Assembly (NCBI GenBank): GCA_965178585.1
Contig: OZ238267.1
Span: 2,418,001-2,482,000, forward strand
Length of the DNA stretch: 64,000 nucleotides
Source: Marifrigoribacter sp965178585
Lineage (GTDB): Bacteria > Bacteroidota > Bacteroidia > Flavobacteriales > Flavobacteriaceae
Reading direction: 5' to 3'
In this document: positions 29,004 to 40,600 of the stretch, one piece after another
Position numbering within the stretch: the stretch's first letter is position 1
How the letters are laid out: each line of letters starts with the position of its first letter
The notes under the pieces: model-generated
Told to the model about the DNA's origin: nothing
Database searches by the model: none
The model's input: the letters and a program-made list of their open reading frames with translations, nothing else
Translations under genes and position numbers: made by a program

Positions 29004-29882
29004 GTCAAGAGTATTGATAACAAATCACATTTATTTAAAAGTTAACACCTCATTATATAACTTGTTTAACAATTAAAACAAGGTGATACTAAATTACGTT
29101 TTAGCTATTAATTATATTTTAACCTGCTCCTTATACTCTAATTTTTATAAATTATAAAAATCCATAGTATAAAAAACTAAAGCTAAACTCATCAAACCCT
29201 TTTAATTGTTTAGGTTCTTAATAATTAATTAAAATTTTGAAAATCAAATTTCTTTTTTTGATGATTTATAATTAACAACTCATTCTCGAATAATTAATTA
29301 TAAAGGTCAAGTTTACATAAGCTTGTTTATTACTAAATAAATACAATGAATAAAAGTAGTATACTTAATTTTAAACAGCTATATAAACAAATATACCAAG
29401 TTTCAAATAATAAATTCAATACTATAGTTTATAGAATAAGAAATCATAAATAATTGAGGTTATATTAAATAAACGAAGATCTTATTTAATAATATCGGAA
29501 TAGTTTAATTTTTATAAATACAATTCACTAATCTATTTAAGGATATTACATATGCTATAACTAATCTAGGGAATGCTTAGAACAATAAGGTAACGATATT
29601 GTCTAAAAGTTGTATAGAGTTAACAAATCAAAGAGAAAACAACTAAATAACAAATATTAAGTCTTAGATAAAATTAATAATACATAATCTAATAGTATTA
29701 TTTAGTAATTCTACAATTATTATATATGGTAGTAACAAGAAGTAAAATTTTTCAATTATACTTTAATTGCAAATCATTTACTAGTCTACCTATACATAAC
29801 AATAACTTTGCAGTATCTATTTTCAAGACATTTATATTTGAATAATAAAAAACGGTCATAATACAAATTAAACTTTGCATAA
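29004..29882. other. Gene-free AT-rich spacer
   Basis: About 880 bp with stops in all frames and no reading frame, RNA gene or strong hairpin that I can support. It is bounded by the terminator of the 21098 gene on one side and the terminator of the 29942 gene on the other. Nothing in it resembles a broken copy of a neighbour. One promoter-like site pointing right ends at 29840. Confidence 0.7.
29808..29840 (+). promoter_or_regulatory. Possible promoter in the gene-free spacer
   Basis: TTG (29808-29810), a 22-bp spacer and TATATTTG (29833-29840) fit the Bacteroidota consensus. A transcript from here would meet the hairpin at 29890-29916 after about 70 nt. No gene is in place to use it, so it may be chance in AT-rich DNA. 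Confidence 0.3.
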
Positions 29883-29919
29883 AAAAAAATCCCTTCCGTT
29901 TTCACGGAAGGGATTTTAT
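29883..29919 (-). terminator. Terminator of the 1345-residue T9SS protein gene
   Basis: The same AAATCCCTTCCGT / ACGGAAGGGATTT stem and A/T runs as at 1632-1668. On the minus strand it ends in nine T and follows the stop codon by about 25 bp. Confidence 0.88.
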
Positions 29920-29941
29920 ATTTATAAAGAGTGCTTAATGC

Positions 29942-32900
29942 TTACTCTTTGATCAAACGTTTTACAACACTTGATTGCTCACCTGTAATATATACCATAT
30001 ATACTCCAGTTGCGAATCCAGAAACATTGATCACTTGTTCACTTTGCATATCTTGCAAGTTGATTTGTGATACTAATTTTCCGTTAAGATCATAAATCAT
30101 AGCAGTTTCTAATGCAATATTAGAGCTGTTAGAGATCGTCACTTGTTCGTTAGCTGGGTTTGGATATAAAGCGATAGCGTTGTTTAGTTCGTTATCTTGA
30201 GTTCCAAGGATTGTTAAGTCTAATTCCATTTCACAAGTTGAAACGTTACCATACTCATCCGTAGCTGTAAAAGTAATAATATGTACACCTACACCTAAGA
30301 TAGTACCTGGCGCTGGAGACTGAGTGAAATCAGATACAGGATCTGTACAGTTATCAGTAGCAGTAGCTGCACCGTCACCGATGTAGTCAGCTAAAGTATG
30401 AGAACCATCAGGATCAACCATTACAGACTCATCAGCAGGACAAGTAAGTACTGGTGCCATAGTATCAACAACTAGAACTTCAACTGAACAACTAGCAACA
30501 TTTCCTGAAGCATCTGTAGCAAATACAGTTACTGTAATAGGAGCTCCTATGTCATCACAAGTTACCATTTCTAAATCAGCAATTAATACATCGATACCAC
30601 AAGCATCATAAGCTTCGCTTAAGAAATCCATAGGATCTAACGTAGTCGTTCCATCTTCACCTAATTCTACAATTACTTCCGTAGTAGTTGGTGGAATAGC
30701 GTAATCTAATTGGAAGTTATCAACTCCTGCTCCCCATGCCCAAGCACCTGAATCATCATCATAAGTGAAACGTACTTGGAAATCTGCATTTGCATAAGCT
30801 AATACATCCATAGCTCCAGAGTTTGTTGGAGGAATAACATCAGCATCATAAAGTGCAATTTGTTGCCAAGCTGTTCCGTCATATACTTCTACAGCTAAAG
30901 TTTCACCTCCACCTGTTAAGATATCTAAAGAATAATCGTATGATACAGACGCTGTAGTAACCCCACCTGTAAGGTCATACATTGGAGATAATAATGTAAC
31001 ATTATTAAGCTCAGCTGGATCAGCAGCATCATCATCAAATATAACCGCATTAGTTGGGAAAGGATCTGAGTTAGGCATAGTACCTGAACCAAATGTCCAA
31101 TCTGAAGTTCCTGAATTTATTACTGTAGACCATCCTGTTGGTACTGAAGAACCTTCAAACTCTTCTAATACAGAAACAGCTCCGTCTCCAGGACCACAAA
31201 CAATTACCGGTGCAGTTACATCAGTAATTATTACAGTTGCTAAACAAGAACTTACGTTTCCTGAATCATCAGTTACAAATACCTCTACTTCGTTCTCACC
31301 TAAGTTTGAACAATCAAAGTTAAAGTTTGCTGGATCAGAAGTTCCACACACTCCTGAGAATGTATAAACACCGTCAGCAGTTCCAGGAGTCCAAACAGTT
31401 CCATCAGATGTAGATGATTGACTTCCTACAGATGATGCCGTAGTGTTTTCCCATCCTAATACATCTCCATCAGAGGCAGCTCCAACAGTTCCTATCCAGT
31501 AAGTACCAGTAGAAAATGAAATTGGTGTAACATCATATACTACTTCACTAGCTTCAAAGGCTCCAGCAAATGGACTTCCTACTACTGCTTGTGAAGTTGG
31601 TGATACCGTCTCTGTTGAAATAACAGCTCCTGGTAACCCCGCATCGTCTTCATAAAATGTAAATGTCATATCTTCAACAGTTGCTCCAACATTATGCCAT
31701 AAGTTCATTGTAACTTGTGTTAATGTGAAATCTCCATCAGCTATAAAATCATTTGCTGTTGTAAATGGTGCTCCGTTATTAAACGTTGCTCCTTCAAAAT
31801 TATTTCCAGGATTAGATTGACTACATGGTTGAGAACCTCCTGAAGTTACTGTGTAACCACAAGCTTCGTCAACATTCATTATTAAATCTCCAGCTGGAAT
31901 AGAAACTGTTCCATCTGCATTTAATTCTAATTCTAACGGTGGTGCTGGTGGTGTATCAACAGTTAACATAAAGTTGTCAACTCCTGCATCCCAAGACCAA
32001 TTAGCTGCATCAGAATATGTGAAACGTACTTGGAAATCTGCATTTGCATAAGCAAGTACATCATTAGCTCCAGAATTAACTGGTACAAGTTCATTTGTAT
32101 CATAAAGTGCTACTTGTTGCCAAGCAGAACCATCCCAAGCTTCAACTGTTAAAGATTCTCCTCCAAATCCATTAAAAGTATAGTCGTATGAAACTGATGC
32201 TCCAGTTACTCCACCTGTAAGATCGTACATAGGTGATACTAAAGAAGAAACATTTGTTTCACCAAGTCCTGCTGCATCATCATTAAAGATAGCTGCGTTT
32301 GTTGGGTAAGGTGTAGTTCCACTTGCTGGGTTACCTTCAGAAGCTCCAAATGTCCAATCATGAGTTCCTACAGTAGTATCTACAGACCATCCTGCTGGAA
32401 TTGTAGCTCCATCAAAACTTTCCATATATTCTGTTGTTCCTGGTGCTCCTATACAAGTTACTACTGGTGCAATATCATCTACTACGGTTACAGTAGCATC
32501 ACAAAATGTTGAGTTACCAGCTTCATCAATTACTTCTAAAGAAACAATTACTTCACCTACATCAGCACAAGTAAAGTCTACTTGAGATGCGTCTAAAGCA
32601 AATACTGCACAGTTGTCGGTAGAACCTCCATCTAAATCTGCAGCTACTATAGATCCCATTCCCATAGCATCTAATGTTACTGTTACATCTTGACAAACTG
32701 CCATAGGTGCCTCAGCATCATTAACTGTAATTACAAACGTACAAGAAGTCTCATTTCCATGAAAATCTGTAGCTGTAAAAGTAACGTCGTTATCTCCTAC
32801 TGGGAATTCACTTCCTGTTGGAAGACCTCCAGTTTGTACAACATTCATTGGATCTAATACTCCATCTTCTGCATCGATAGCAATTGGTGGTGCAAAGTTT

Positions 32901-33979
32901 ACAACTGCTCCACAAACTCCTTCATCGTTATCTGCAGCAAAATCTGCTGGACAGAAAATCTCTGGTGAAGCTCCTACTTGCTGTTCGAAAGTAATACAGT
33001 AGCTGTTAACAAAACCACCTACTTGATTTCCAGGATTAGAATCTACTATAAGAAACCAATCTCCATCGATAGGCTCACCTGCAAAAGCAGAAGCAAAATC
33101 ACCACCTTGTGGCATATAATCTGCCATAGGTGCTCCGCCTGTCCATCCAGTAATATCATTTGCAGATGCATCTGTAAACACTAAGTCTGCAGCAGTAACT
33201 AAACCATCAGTTCCACCGTTGGCTATATCAAGATCTAAAATAGTTCCTGAAGGTGATTGAAGTCTAAACAATCTATCCTGAGCAGAATCTGTAATTGCAT
33301 TTATATTTACACTTTTAACAGCGTAATCTCCTAAACCAGTTCCAATTACACCTGTATCTCCAGGGTTAGCAGTACTTGTTACAGCGTTAACTGAAGAAGA
33401 ACTCACTGGTGGTGCAAAAGCTAAAGGCGTATCTGTAGCACAGAAAGTATAGTCTACCACTGGTGGTGGTGCTGGGCAAGCTGCTCCTCCTATTGTAAGG
33501 TTAGCAGTCCATCCCTCTTTTACAACTGAAGCATCTGAATTAAAAGAAAAACTTAAAGATCCTCCTACAGCAGATGTAAAAGGTCCTAAAGTTGGGTTAC
33601 CAGAAGCATCTGTAGCATCTGTACAAGCTAAACCAGCACCACCATCAACGTCATCTCCTGAATAAGTAGCATCAAAACCACCCGTATCACCAGTTACAGC
33701 TAATGTGTCCCAACAATTAGAAGAAGCAGCTTCAACTTCAAAAGATGTAAAGTCAACAGTAATTGTCTGTCCTGGTTGAGCTTGAAAAACCATTGTAGAG
33801 CCCTCACTAGTGCTATAATCAGCACCGGATCCGCCTGAATCTACATAGATGTCTCCATCTTGAAAATCTACACAAGCAGTTAACGTTCCGTCAGCCTGTG
33901 GAATTTCGGTTTGCGCTTGTACTTGCCATAAGCTGCAAGTTACCAAAAACGCTAAAAAAGTTAATGTAATTTTTTTCAT
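29942..33979 (-). CDS. Large secreted T9SS type-A cargo protein, paralogue of the 1691-5767 gene
   Basis: A 1345-residue secreted protein. It has a signal peptide (MKKITLTFLAFLVTCSLWQVQAQ), a CUB-like N-terminal domain (about 25-180) and a P-domain-like segment (about 185-345, GDWFLIVDSNPGN). HYR and Ig-like modules follow, with two MAM/jelly-roll-like regions (ESFDGATIPAGWSVDT and EEFEGSSVPTGWSTVINSG) and a type-A sorting domain. It differs from its paralogue in having a CUB-like instead of a lamin-tail N-terminus, while the last 430 residues are nearly identical. I chose the ATG at 33977-33979, directly before the signal peptide; the longer frame adds 15 residues that would spoil it. No catalytic domain is recognised. 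Confidence 0.92.
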   Translation of the reverse strand: MKKITLTFLAFLVTCSLWQVQAQTEIPQADGTLTACVDFQDGDIYVDSGGSGADYSTSEGSTMVFQAQPGQTITVDFTSFEVEAASSNCWDTLAVTGDTGGFDATYSGDDVDGGAGLACTDATDASGNPTLGPFTSAVGGSLSFSFNSDASVVKEGWTANLTIGGAACPAPPPVVDYTFCATDTPLAFAPPVSSSSVNAVTSTANPGDTGVIGTGLGDYAVKSVNINAITDSAQDRLFRLQSPSGTILDLDIANGGTDGLVTAADLVFTDASANDITGWTGGAPMADYMPQGGDFASAFAGEPIDGDWFLIVDSNPGNQVGGFVNSYCITFEQQVGASPEIFCPADFAADNDEGVCGAVVNFAPPIAIDAEDGVLDPMNVVQTGGLPTGSEFPVGDNDVTFTATDFHGNETSCTFVITVNDAEAPMAVCQDVTVTLDAMGMGSIVAADLDGGSTDNCAVFALDASQVDFTCADVGEVIVSLEVIDEAGNSTFCDATVTVVDDIAPVVTCIGAPGTTEYMESFDGATIPAGWSVDTTVGTHDWTFGASEGNPASGTTPYPTNAAIFNDDAAGLGETNVSSLVSPMYDLTGGVTGASVSYDYTFNGFGGESLTVEAWDGSAWQQVALYDTNELVPVNSGANDVLAYANADFQVRFTYSDAANWSWDAGVDNFMLTVDTPPAPPLELELNADGTVSIPAGDLIMNVDEACGYTVTSGGSQPCSQSNPGNNFEGATFNNGAPFTTANDFIADGDFTLTQVTMNLWHNVGATVEDMTFTFYEDDAGLPGAVISTETVSPTSQAVVGSPFAGAFEASEVVYDVTPISFSTGTYWIGTVGAASDGDVLGWENTTASSVGSQSSTSDGTVWTPGTADGVYTFSGVCGTSDPANFNFDCSNLGENEVEVFVTDDSGNVSSCLATVIITDVTAPVIVCGPGDGAVSVLEEFEGSSVPTGWSTVINSGTSDWTFGSGTMPNSDPFPTNAVIFDDDAADPAELNNVTLLSPMYDLTGGVTTASVSYDYSLDILTGGGETLAVEVYDGTAWQQIALYDADVIPPTNSGAMDVLAYANADFQVRFTYDDDSGAWAWGAGVDNFQLDYAIPPTTTEVIVELGEDGTTTLDPMDFLSEAYDACGIDVLIADLEMVTCDDIGAPITVTVFATDASGNVASCSVEVLVVDTMAPVLTCPADESVMVDPDGSHTLADYIGDGAATATDNCTDPVSDFTQSPAPGTILGVGVHIITFTATDEYGNVSTCEMELDLTILGTQDNELNNAIALYPNPANEQVTISNSSNIALETAMIYDLNGKLVSQINLQDMQSEQVINVSGFATGVYMVYITGEQSSVVKRLIKE

Positions 33980-34021
33980 TGAAAAATAATTTAAGTTAAT
34001 ATTTAAGGTATATTCTAGCTG

Positions 34022-34050
34022 CAAACATAATAAAAAAAAAATACATGCAA
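34022..34050 (-). promoter_or_regulatory. Consensus promoter of the 29942-33979 gene
   Basis: On the minus strand TTG (34048-34050), an 18-bp spacer and TATGTTTG (34022-34029) fit the consensus. The ATG at 33979 is about 43 nt downstream, which supports that start. Confidence 0.65.
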
Positions 34051-34121
34051 AAGATACTTTATATAAAATAAAATGATTTTTTATTTTATTTCTATATCCT
34101 ACTTGAATTTATGCAACATAT

Positions 34122-37100
34122 TTATATTTTTTTAAAAAACTGAATGAACCCATTGTTATTTACAACTGCAAAGTGAGTTATTCTGTTAACAGTTATAGTG
34201 TTTAGTCCTTTTACATCTCCTGAGGCAAAGAAACCAGATTTTATAAAAGGTAATGAATTAAAGTCTCCCTTTCCATTTCCTTTTAACAAAAGACCATTTG
34301 CAGCATCGTTTCGAGGCGTTTCAACTTCTGAATTATACATATTTCCAGCAATTATGATATCCAAAGAGCCATCTTCATCAAAATCCTCTATTACAATTCC
34401 ATTTGTAGATGATAATTGAGCCATATTCGGTAAAGGGGTCATCTTCCACTTTTCGTTTAAGTTATTTTCGATATAGGATGTCGCAAAAGTGGAAGCTTCT
34501 AAATGTAAAGCATTTTGCAATTTTTCTTCACCAAAAACATCAACCATATTTGCTTTAGCAAATTCGTCATAAGTACCAAATTTTTCTTTAATAAATGGCA
34601 TTTGCTCAGACGAACACTGTCTTCCTCTTAACGGGTAATCCACGCCATCCTCATTAAAAGTAAGCACAATATCACCTGTATTATTATTATCAAAATCATC
34701 AAAAAACACATTAAATTTTTTCTCTGGACTTGCTTTATACTTATAATTTAATCCTAAATTACCTACAACAAAATCTACATCTCCGTCCTTATCAAAATCG
34801 GCAGCTTTTACAACATTCCACCAACCATTTGTATTATCTAAACCAAGTGTTTCTGTAATATTAACAAATGAATTTCCATTGTTTTTAAAAACAGAAATTG
34901 GCATCCATTCTCCAACAACAACTAAATCCTTCTTTTGATCGTTATCTATATCTACCCAAACACTACTTGTAACTAACCCTGGATTTAGTAAATCAGGAAT
35001 GACTTCAGAAGTTACATCTTCAAATTTTCCATTTGTATTTTTCAACAAATAGCTTCTAGGTGACTTTGGATAAGTTCCCGGGACTACTCTTCCACCAACA
35101 AACAAATCTAAATCCCCATCATTATCATAATCCTCTGCAGATATACTTCCTCCACTTGTATACATTATAGGTAGCGCATCGTTTGCTTTATTATAATTTC
35201 CCTTTCCATCATTTATATACAATCGATCTTGTAATTGCTTTGAATTAACCTTAAAATCATAACCACCACTTACTACATACAAATCTTGATCGCCATCTGA
35301 GTCTGCATCAAAAAACAATGACGATACATCTTCACTATTTTTATCTTTTTGCAAAACATTTTGAACACTTTCTGAAAAAAGCCCTTTTGTGTTTTGAAAG
35401 TATAATTTTCCACTACTCCCTTTTGCACCTCCTATATAAAAATCATCAAGTCCATCATCATTAACATCTGCAACAGACATGCCTGGCCCTAATGTGGACA
35501 TTTTGTGAGGCAATAATGATTCTTTTTCAAAATCATTAAAGTCGTTTTCTAAATGCTTATAACCAACATTTAATTGATCACTCACTTCTTCGAATATTTT
35601 TTTATTGGATTTTTGATATAAACCAGAAACATAATCTATATTATTTTTCTCATAGGTTATATTAATTGTTTTATTAGCACTGACATTTGTCAACACTTGC
35701 GTATTACCATCTGGCCACTTAACCCATAAAGAATCAATTTGTGATTTTTCTTTAACTCCAAAATGCACCACATCTTCTACAGAGGATAAGTACCCTCTAT
35801 TTAAATAATGTTCTTTCATTTGGTAAGAATCTCCAGTTTTTATAACAATTCTAGTACCTAAACCAGATTGGTTACTTAATTCACCTTTCAATTTAACTTT
35901 TAGGTAATTACGATTATTTATTTTTTCACTATTATTTTCATAAACAAAAGCTGCTTCATCAATGTTAGACATGATGATATCTAAATCTCCATCATTATCT
36001 AAATCTGCATAGGCAGCTCCATTAGAAAAAGAAGCTTCATTTAAACCCCATTCGTCTCTTTTATTAGTAAAACTTAATTCTCCTTCATTTTTAAAAATAT
36101 AGTTTTTAACAGGATTAACCGGAATAGCATCTAATATTTCTTTTAAATACTTGTTACCATTTTCAGGATCATCCACCAACATTTGCATTCCCTTTTGTTT
36201 CTTTTTTTGAAAATCATTATTTCTAACATCTTTCCTAAGGCCATTGGTTACTAATAAATCTTTTAATCCATCATTATCAAAATCTGCAAATAATGGAGCC
36301 CAACTCCAATCTGTACTAGAAATACCAGCTAGTTGAGCAACATCACTAAAAGTTCCATTGCCATTATTCATCTGCAAAGTATTCATCATATACTGATAAT
36401 GATAACCATCACTAACCGCTTTATTGAAGGCTTCAGGATTCATACCAGACATATTGGTTTTTATTCTGTAAATGTCTTCTGCCACCATATCCACCATCAT
36501 GATATCTAACAATCCATCATTGTTAAAATCTGCCATGTCTGATCCCATTGAAAATGTAGAAGTATGCTTTACGCTTTCTTTTAGTTTTTCCGAAAAGGTT
36601 CCATCTTGATTATTGTAATATAAATAATCATGCTCTATATAATCATTACATACATATAGGTCTGGCCAACCATCATTATTTAAATCACCAATAGAAGCAC
36701 TTAAACCATACCCTATTCCATTGCCTACTAAACCAGCTTGCTCACTTACATCTACAAAATTTCCATTATCATTCCTAAATAACTTATCAGATGTTTCAGG
36801 ATTTCTTTTTATTAAAGCATCTTTTACAGCATCACCAATTACAGGTTTTATAGGCGCATTAAGAAGGTACATATCTAAATCACCATCCTTGTCATAATCA
36901 AAAAACACTGATTGTGAAGCATATCCAGCATCATCAATACCGTAATCTGCAGCTTTTTCAACAAAAGTTAAATTTCCTTGATTAATATACAATTCATTTT
37001 TTCTTCTTTCTGGCTGCACATCTCCAGATTTCGACAAATAAATATCAAGTAGACCATCTCCATTAATATCTACCATGGTACTCCCTGTAGCCCAGCCATA

Positions 37101-37496
37101 TTTCCCTATAACACCAGCTTGTTTTCCTATTTCCTCAAAAACTAAATTTCCTTTATTTAGATAAAGCTGATTATCTCCAAAATTTTTAGTGAAAAATATA
37201 TCTGGCAACCCATCATTATTTATGTCTCCAACTGAAACTCCTGCTCCTGCATAAATAGAAGGATAGACTATTATATTCATTCTAGGATTTTCTGGCACTT
37301 CATTTATAAAGTTTATTTTTGACTGTTCCTTTGAAAGTAATGTAAATAATGGTCCATTATAATCTTTCTTTTCTTCAACATTCTCTGAACAACTTTGAAA
37401 CAAACTAATACTTGTAAAAAAAATTAGCAGAAAAATAAATCTGAAGCTTTTAATTTCAACTTGTAATAATCTTGATGTGTGTGTTTTATATTTCAT
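34122..37496 (-). CDS. VCBS/FG-GAP repeat lipoprotein with ASPIC/UnbV domain (CRTAC1-like)
   Basis: A 1124-residue predicted lipoprotein (lipobox LFQSC, Cys 36). Two large blocks of FG-GAP/VCBS repeats carry calcium-binding-like loops (VGDINNDGLPDIFF, YDKDGDLDMYLL, DFNNDGLLDIMM). Between them lies an ASPIC/UnbV domain (about 525-610; GLGTRIVIKTG and HFGVKEKSQIDSLWVKWPDG). Such proteins form beta-propellers at the surface of Bacteroidota and are often found beside SusC/SusD uptake genes, but none is here. It follows no operon partner closely. A TATATTTG -7-like element is at 37542-37549 on the minus strand. The function is not known. Confidence 0.88.
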   Translation of the reverse strand: MKYKTHTSRLLQVEIKSFRFIFLLIFFTSISLFQSCSENVEEKKDYNGPLFTLLSKEQSKINFINEVPENPRMNIIVYPSIYAGAGVSVGDINNDGLPDIFFTKNFGDNQLYLNKGNLVFEEIGKQAGVIGKYGWATGSTMVDINGDGLLDIYLSKSGDVQPERRKNELYINQGNLTFVEKAADYGIDDAGYASQSVFFDYDKDGDLDMYLLNAPIKPVIGDAVKDALIKRNPETSDKLFRNDNGNFVDVSEQAGLVGNGIGYGLSASIGDLNNDGWPDLYVCNDYIEHDYLYYNNQDGTFSEKLKESVKHTSTFSMGSDMADFNNDGLLDIMMVDMVAEDIYRIKTNMSGMNPEAFNKAVSDGYHYQYMMNTLQMNNGNGTFSDVAQLAGISSTDWSWAPLFADFDNDGLKDLLVTNGLRKDVRNNDFQKKKQKGMQMLVDDPENGNKYLKEILDAIPVNPVKNYIFKNEGELSFTNKRDEWGLNEASFSNGAAYADLDNDGDLDIIMSNIDEAAFVYENNSEKINNRNYLKVKLKGELSNQSGLGTRIVIKTGDSYQMKEHYLNRGYLSSVEDVVHFGVKEKSQIDSLWVKWPDGNTQVLTNVSANKTINITYEKNNIDYVSGLYQKSNKKIFEEVSDQLNVGYKHLENDFNDFEKESLLPHKMSTLGPGMSVADVNDDGLDDFYIGGAKGSSGKLYFQNTKGLFSESVQNVLQKDKNSEDVSSLFFDADSDGDQDLYVVSGGYDFKVNSKQLQDRLYINDGKGNYNKANDALPIMYTSGGSISAEDYDNDGDLDLFVGGRVVPGTYPKSPRSYLLKNTNGKFEDVTSEVIPDLLNPGLVTSSVWVDIDNDQKKDLVVVGEWMPISVFKNNGNSFVNITETLGLDNTNGWWNVVKAADFDKDGDVDFVVGNLGLNYKYKASPEKKFNVFFDDFDNNNTGDIVLTFNEDGVDYPLRGRQCSSEQMPFIKEKFGTYDEFAKANMVDVFGEEKLQNALHLEASTFATSYIENNLNEKWKMTPLPNMAQLSSTNGIVIEDFDEDGSLDIIIAGNMYNSEVETPRNDAANGLLLKGNGKGDFNSLPFIKSGFFASGDVKGLNTITVNRITHFAVVNNNGFIQFFKKI

Positions 37497-37640
37497 TTTG
37501 CTGTTAATCTTTTAATTTAACAAGGGATTTAATTTACTTAGCAAATATAATTATATTCGGCTTAATTTATTAAAATCATAAATTTATTAATGTGCCTCTA
37601 CTAAATTCAAAACTTATTCTATTTAATAAATAAGAAAATA

Positions 37641-37675
37641 AAAAAACCACTTTCAAAATTGAAAGTGGTTTTTTT
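37641..37675 (-). terminator. Terminator of secDF
   Basis: A perfect 16-bp stem AAAAAACCACTTTCAA / TTGAAAGTGGTTTTTT (37641-37656 with 37659-37674). A- and T-runs at both ends mean it could also stop rightward transcription. It lies 23 bp after the secDF stop codon. Confidence 0.88.
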
Positions 37676-37697
37676 ATTAATGAAATTAAGAGAAATA

Positions 37698-40600
37698 TTA
37701 AGCCTTAACTTCTTCCTCTTCTTTTTTGTTTGATAAATCGATACCTTTTTTCTTTACTGTATCATAGAACACTGGTGTTGCAATAAATAAAGACGAATAC
37801 GTACCTACTATAACACCAATTATTAATGCAAAGATTAATCCTCTAATAGATTCTGCTCCAAAAATAAAGATCGAGAACAATACTATTAATGTAGTTAAAG
37901 AGGTATTTAACGTACGGCTTAATGTACTATTTAATGAATGGTCAATTACTTTAGACATTTTCCAAGATGGATGATCATTAAAGTATTCACGAATTCTATC
38001 GAACACTACCACGGTATCATTTAATGAATAACCAATTACCGTTAGTATAGCCGCAATAAACGATTGACCAATCTCCATATTAAAAGGCATAAACTTATAC
38101 GTTAATGAGAAAACACCTAATACTATTAATACATCATGGAAAACTGCCGCTACCGCACCTAAACTAAATTGCCATCTTCTAAAACGCAATAATATATAAA
38201 GGAATACAACAACTAAAGAACCAAGTACTACCCAAAAAGATGCCTTTTTAATATCATCTGCAATGGTCGGACTTACTTTGTAAGATTCCATTCTACCTGC
38301 AATTTTGTTTTCAGAATCACCAATATATTGATCATATGTAAAGCCATCAGGAAGGTTAGGTTTTAACCCTTCAAACATCATGTGTTCTATTTCTTCATCA
38401 ACCTCTGTTCCAGCTTCATCTACTTTATATTTAGTAGTAATTTTTAACTGGTTACTACCTCCATATGTTTTTGCTTCAGCTGATCCAAAAACTGCTATCA
38501 TATCTGCTTCAACCTGACTAGAATTTACATCTTTATCAAAACGAACAGTATATGTTCTACCTCCGACAAAATCAACACCTTGATTTAGACCATTAGTAAA
38601 TAAAGAACCTAAACTAATCGCGATTAATATTCCTGATAATACATAAGAAATTTTTCTTTTATTTAAGAATTCAAAAGTATTATTAGTTAGGAAATTTTTA
38701 GTTAATGGAGTTGTACAAGGTAAAGGTTTACCATTTTTAGTATAAGAATCTATAAACAATCTTGTAATAAAAATTGCAGTAAATAATGAAGTTGCAATAC
38801 CTATTAATAAGGTAGTTGCGAATCCTTGAATAGGACCAGTTCCAAACATTAATAAAATAAATCCTGTTAAACCAGTTGTAATGTTCGCATCTAAAATTGA
38901 AGATAATGCATTACTAAAACCATCATTGATTGCATCTTTTTGAGCCTTCCCTTTGGCAAGCTCCTCTTTAATACGCTCAAAAATAAGTACGTTCGCATCT
39001 ACCGACATACCAACTGTTAAGATAATACCGGCAATTCCAGGAAGTGTTAATACAGCTCCTAATCCAGCTAATATTCCGAATATAAAAATAATATTTACTA
39101 CTAAGGCAACATCTGCAAAAGCACCGGCTTTTCCGTAATAAAAAATCATCCAAACTAATACAAAAGCAAGAGCTAACACAAATGAGAATATCCCACTATC
39201 AATTGCCTCTTGACCTAATGTTGGCCCAACAACTTCACCTTGAATTATTTCTGCAGATGCAGGTAATTTACCAGCTCTTAATACATTTGCTAAATCTTGT
39301 CCTTCAGTAATATTAAAGTCACCTGATATCTGACTTCTTCCTCCTGCAATAGGTCCACTAGTTACACCTGGCGCAGAATAAACAATATCATCTAAAACAA
39401 TTGCAATTTGTGTTTGATTGTTATAAGCCTCACCTGTCATTTGTTCCCAAACTCTAGCTCCTCTTGCATTCATTTGCATACTAACTACTACTCTACCAAG
39501 TTGGTCGTAGGTTTGTACAGCATCTACAACAACTCCTCCTGCTAATGGTGGAGTTTGATCTCTATTAGATTTTATAGCATAAAGTGTAATTACTTCTTCT
39601 TCTAACTCTTTATTATCTGTAGCGATTCCCCATACAAATTTTGCATAACGTTGCTCTTCTGTCAATAAAGATCTTACTTGAGGAGTTTTTAAATAACCGT
39701 TAATTGCTGATGTATCCTTAAGCATAAAAGTACCAAGTTCTGGCCTTCCAGCTTGTCCAGGGTAAAGCATTTTGCTTAATAATGGTCTTTCTTTTAATGC
39801 ATCGGCTATTGAGTCGTTTACATCTTCTCCACCAATTAAATCATCAACCACACTACTTTCTGTATCTGTAGAATCTTTAACTACCTCTTCTACTTCTGGT
39901 TCGTTAGCTTTATATATTTCAGCTAATTTTGCATCAGCAGCTACGATAAATCCTTGTAATTCGTCAATCTTATATACACTCCAAAACTCTAATTGAGCTG
40001 TACTTTGAAGTAATTTTTTAACACGCTCTACATCTTTAGCTCCTGGTAATTCAACTAAGATACGGGCAGACTTCCCAATACGCTGAATGTTTGGTTGAGT
40101 TACACCAAATTTATCGATACGTTTTCTCAATACCTCAAAAGCAGCGGTAATTGATTCGTCAATTTTTCTTTCAATAACTGGATATACATCATCATTAGTC
40201 ATTGACGCATTAATATCGTCTTCTAAATTTTTATTGAAGAAAATATCTGGAGATGCTAATAAGTTTTCACCTGGCAAAGCATCAAAAGCTACAAAGAAAG
40301 ACTCTAAATAAGTGTCCTGAGATTCTTTTTGAAGTACAAAGGCATCATTCAATGCTTGATTAAAAGCAGCATCTTTAGTATTGTTTGCCAATCCTTTTAA
40401 GATGTCTTTTACTGAAACCTGAAGAATTACATTAATACCTCCTTTTAAATCTAAACCTTTGTTAAGTTCTTTTCCTTTTGCAGTATTGTAGTCTATTACA
40501 ACAGGCCCTACTGAAACTACAGGTATATTACCTATTGAATCTAAATAACTAGCTTCTGCTGAGTTTCTTTTTTCTGGCTCACTTGCAGAAAACTTAGTGT

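Noticed and set aside
29094..29105. ATTACGTTTTAG also found at 1615-1626 next to the duplicated terminator, suggesting a longer duplicated flank
   Set aside because: Only 12 bases match and the spacing differs by hundreds of bases. In AT-rich DNA this can be chance.
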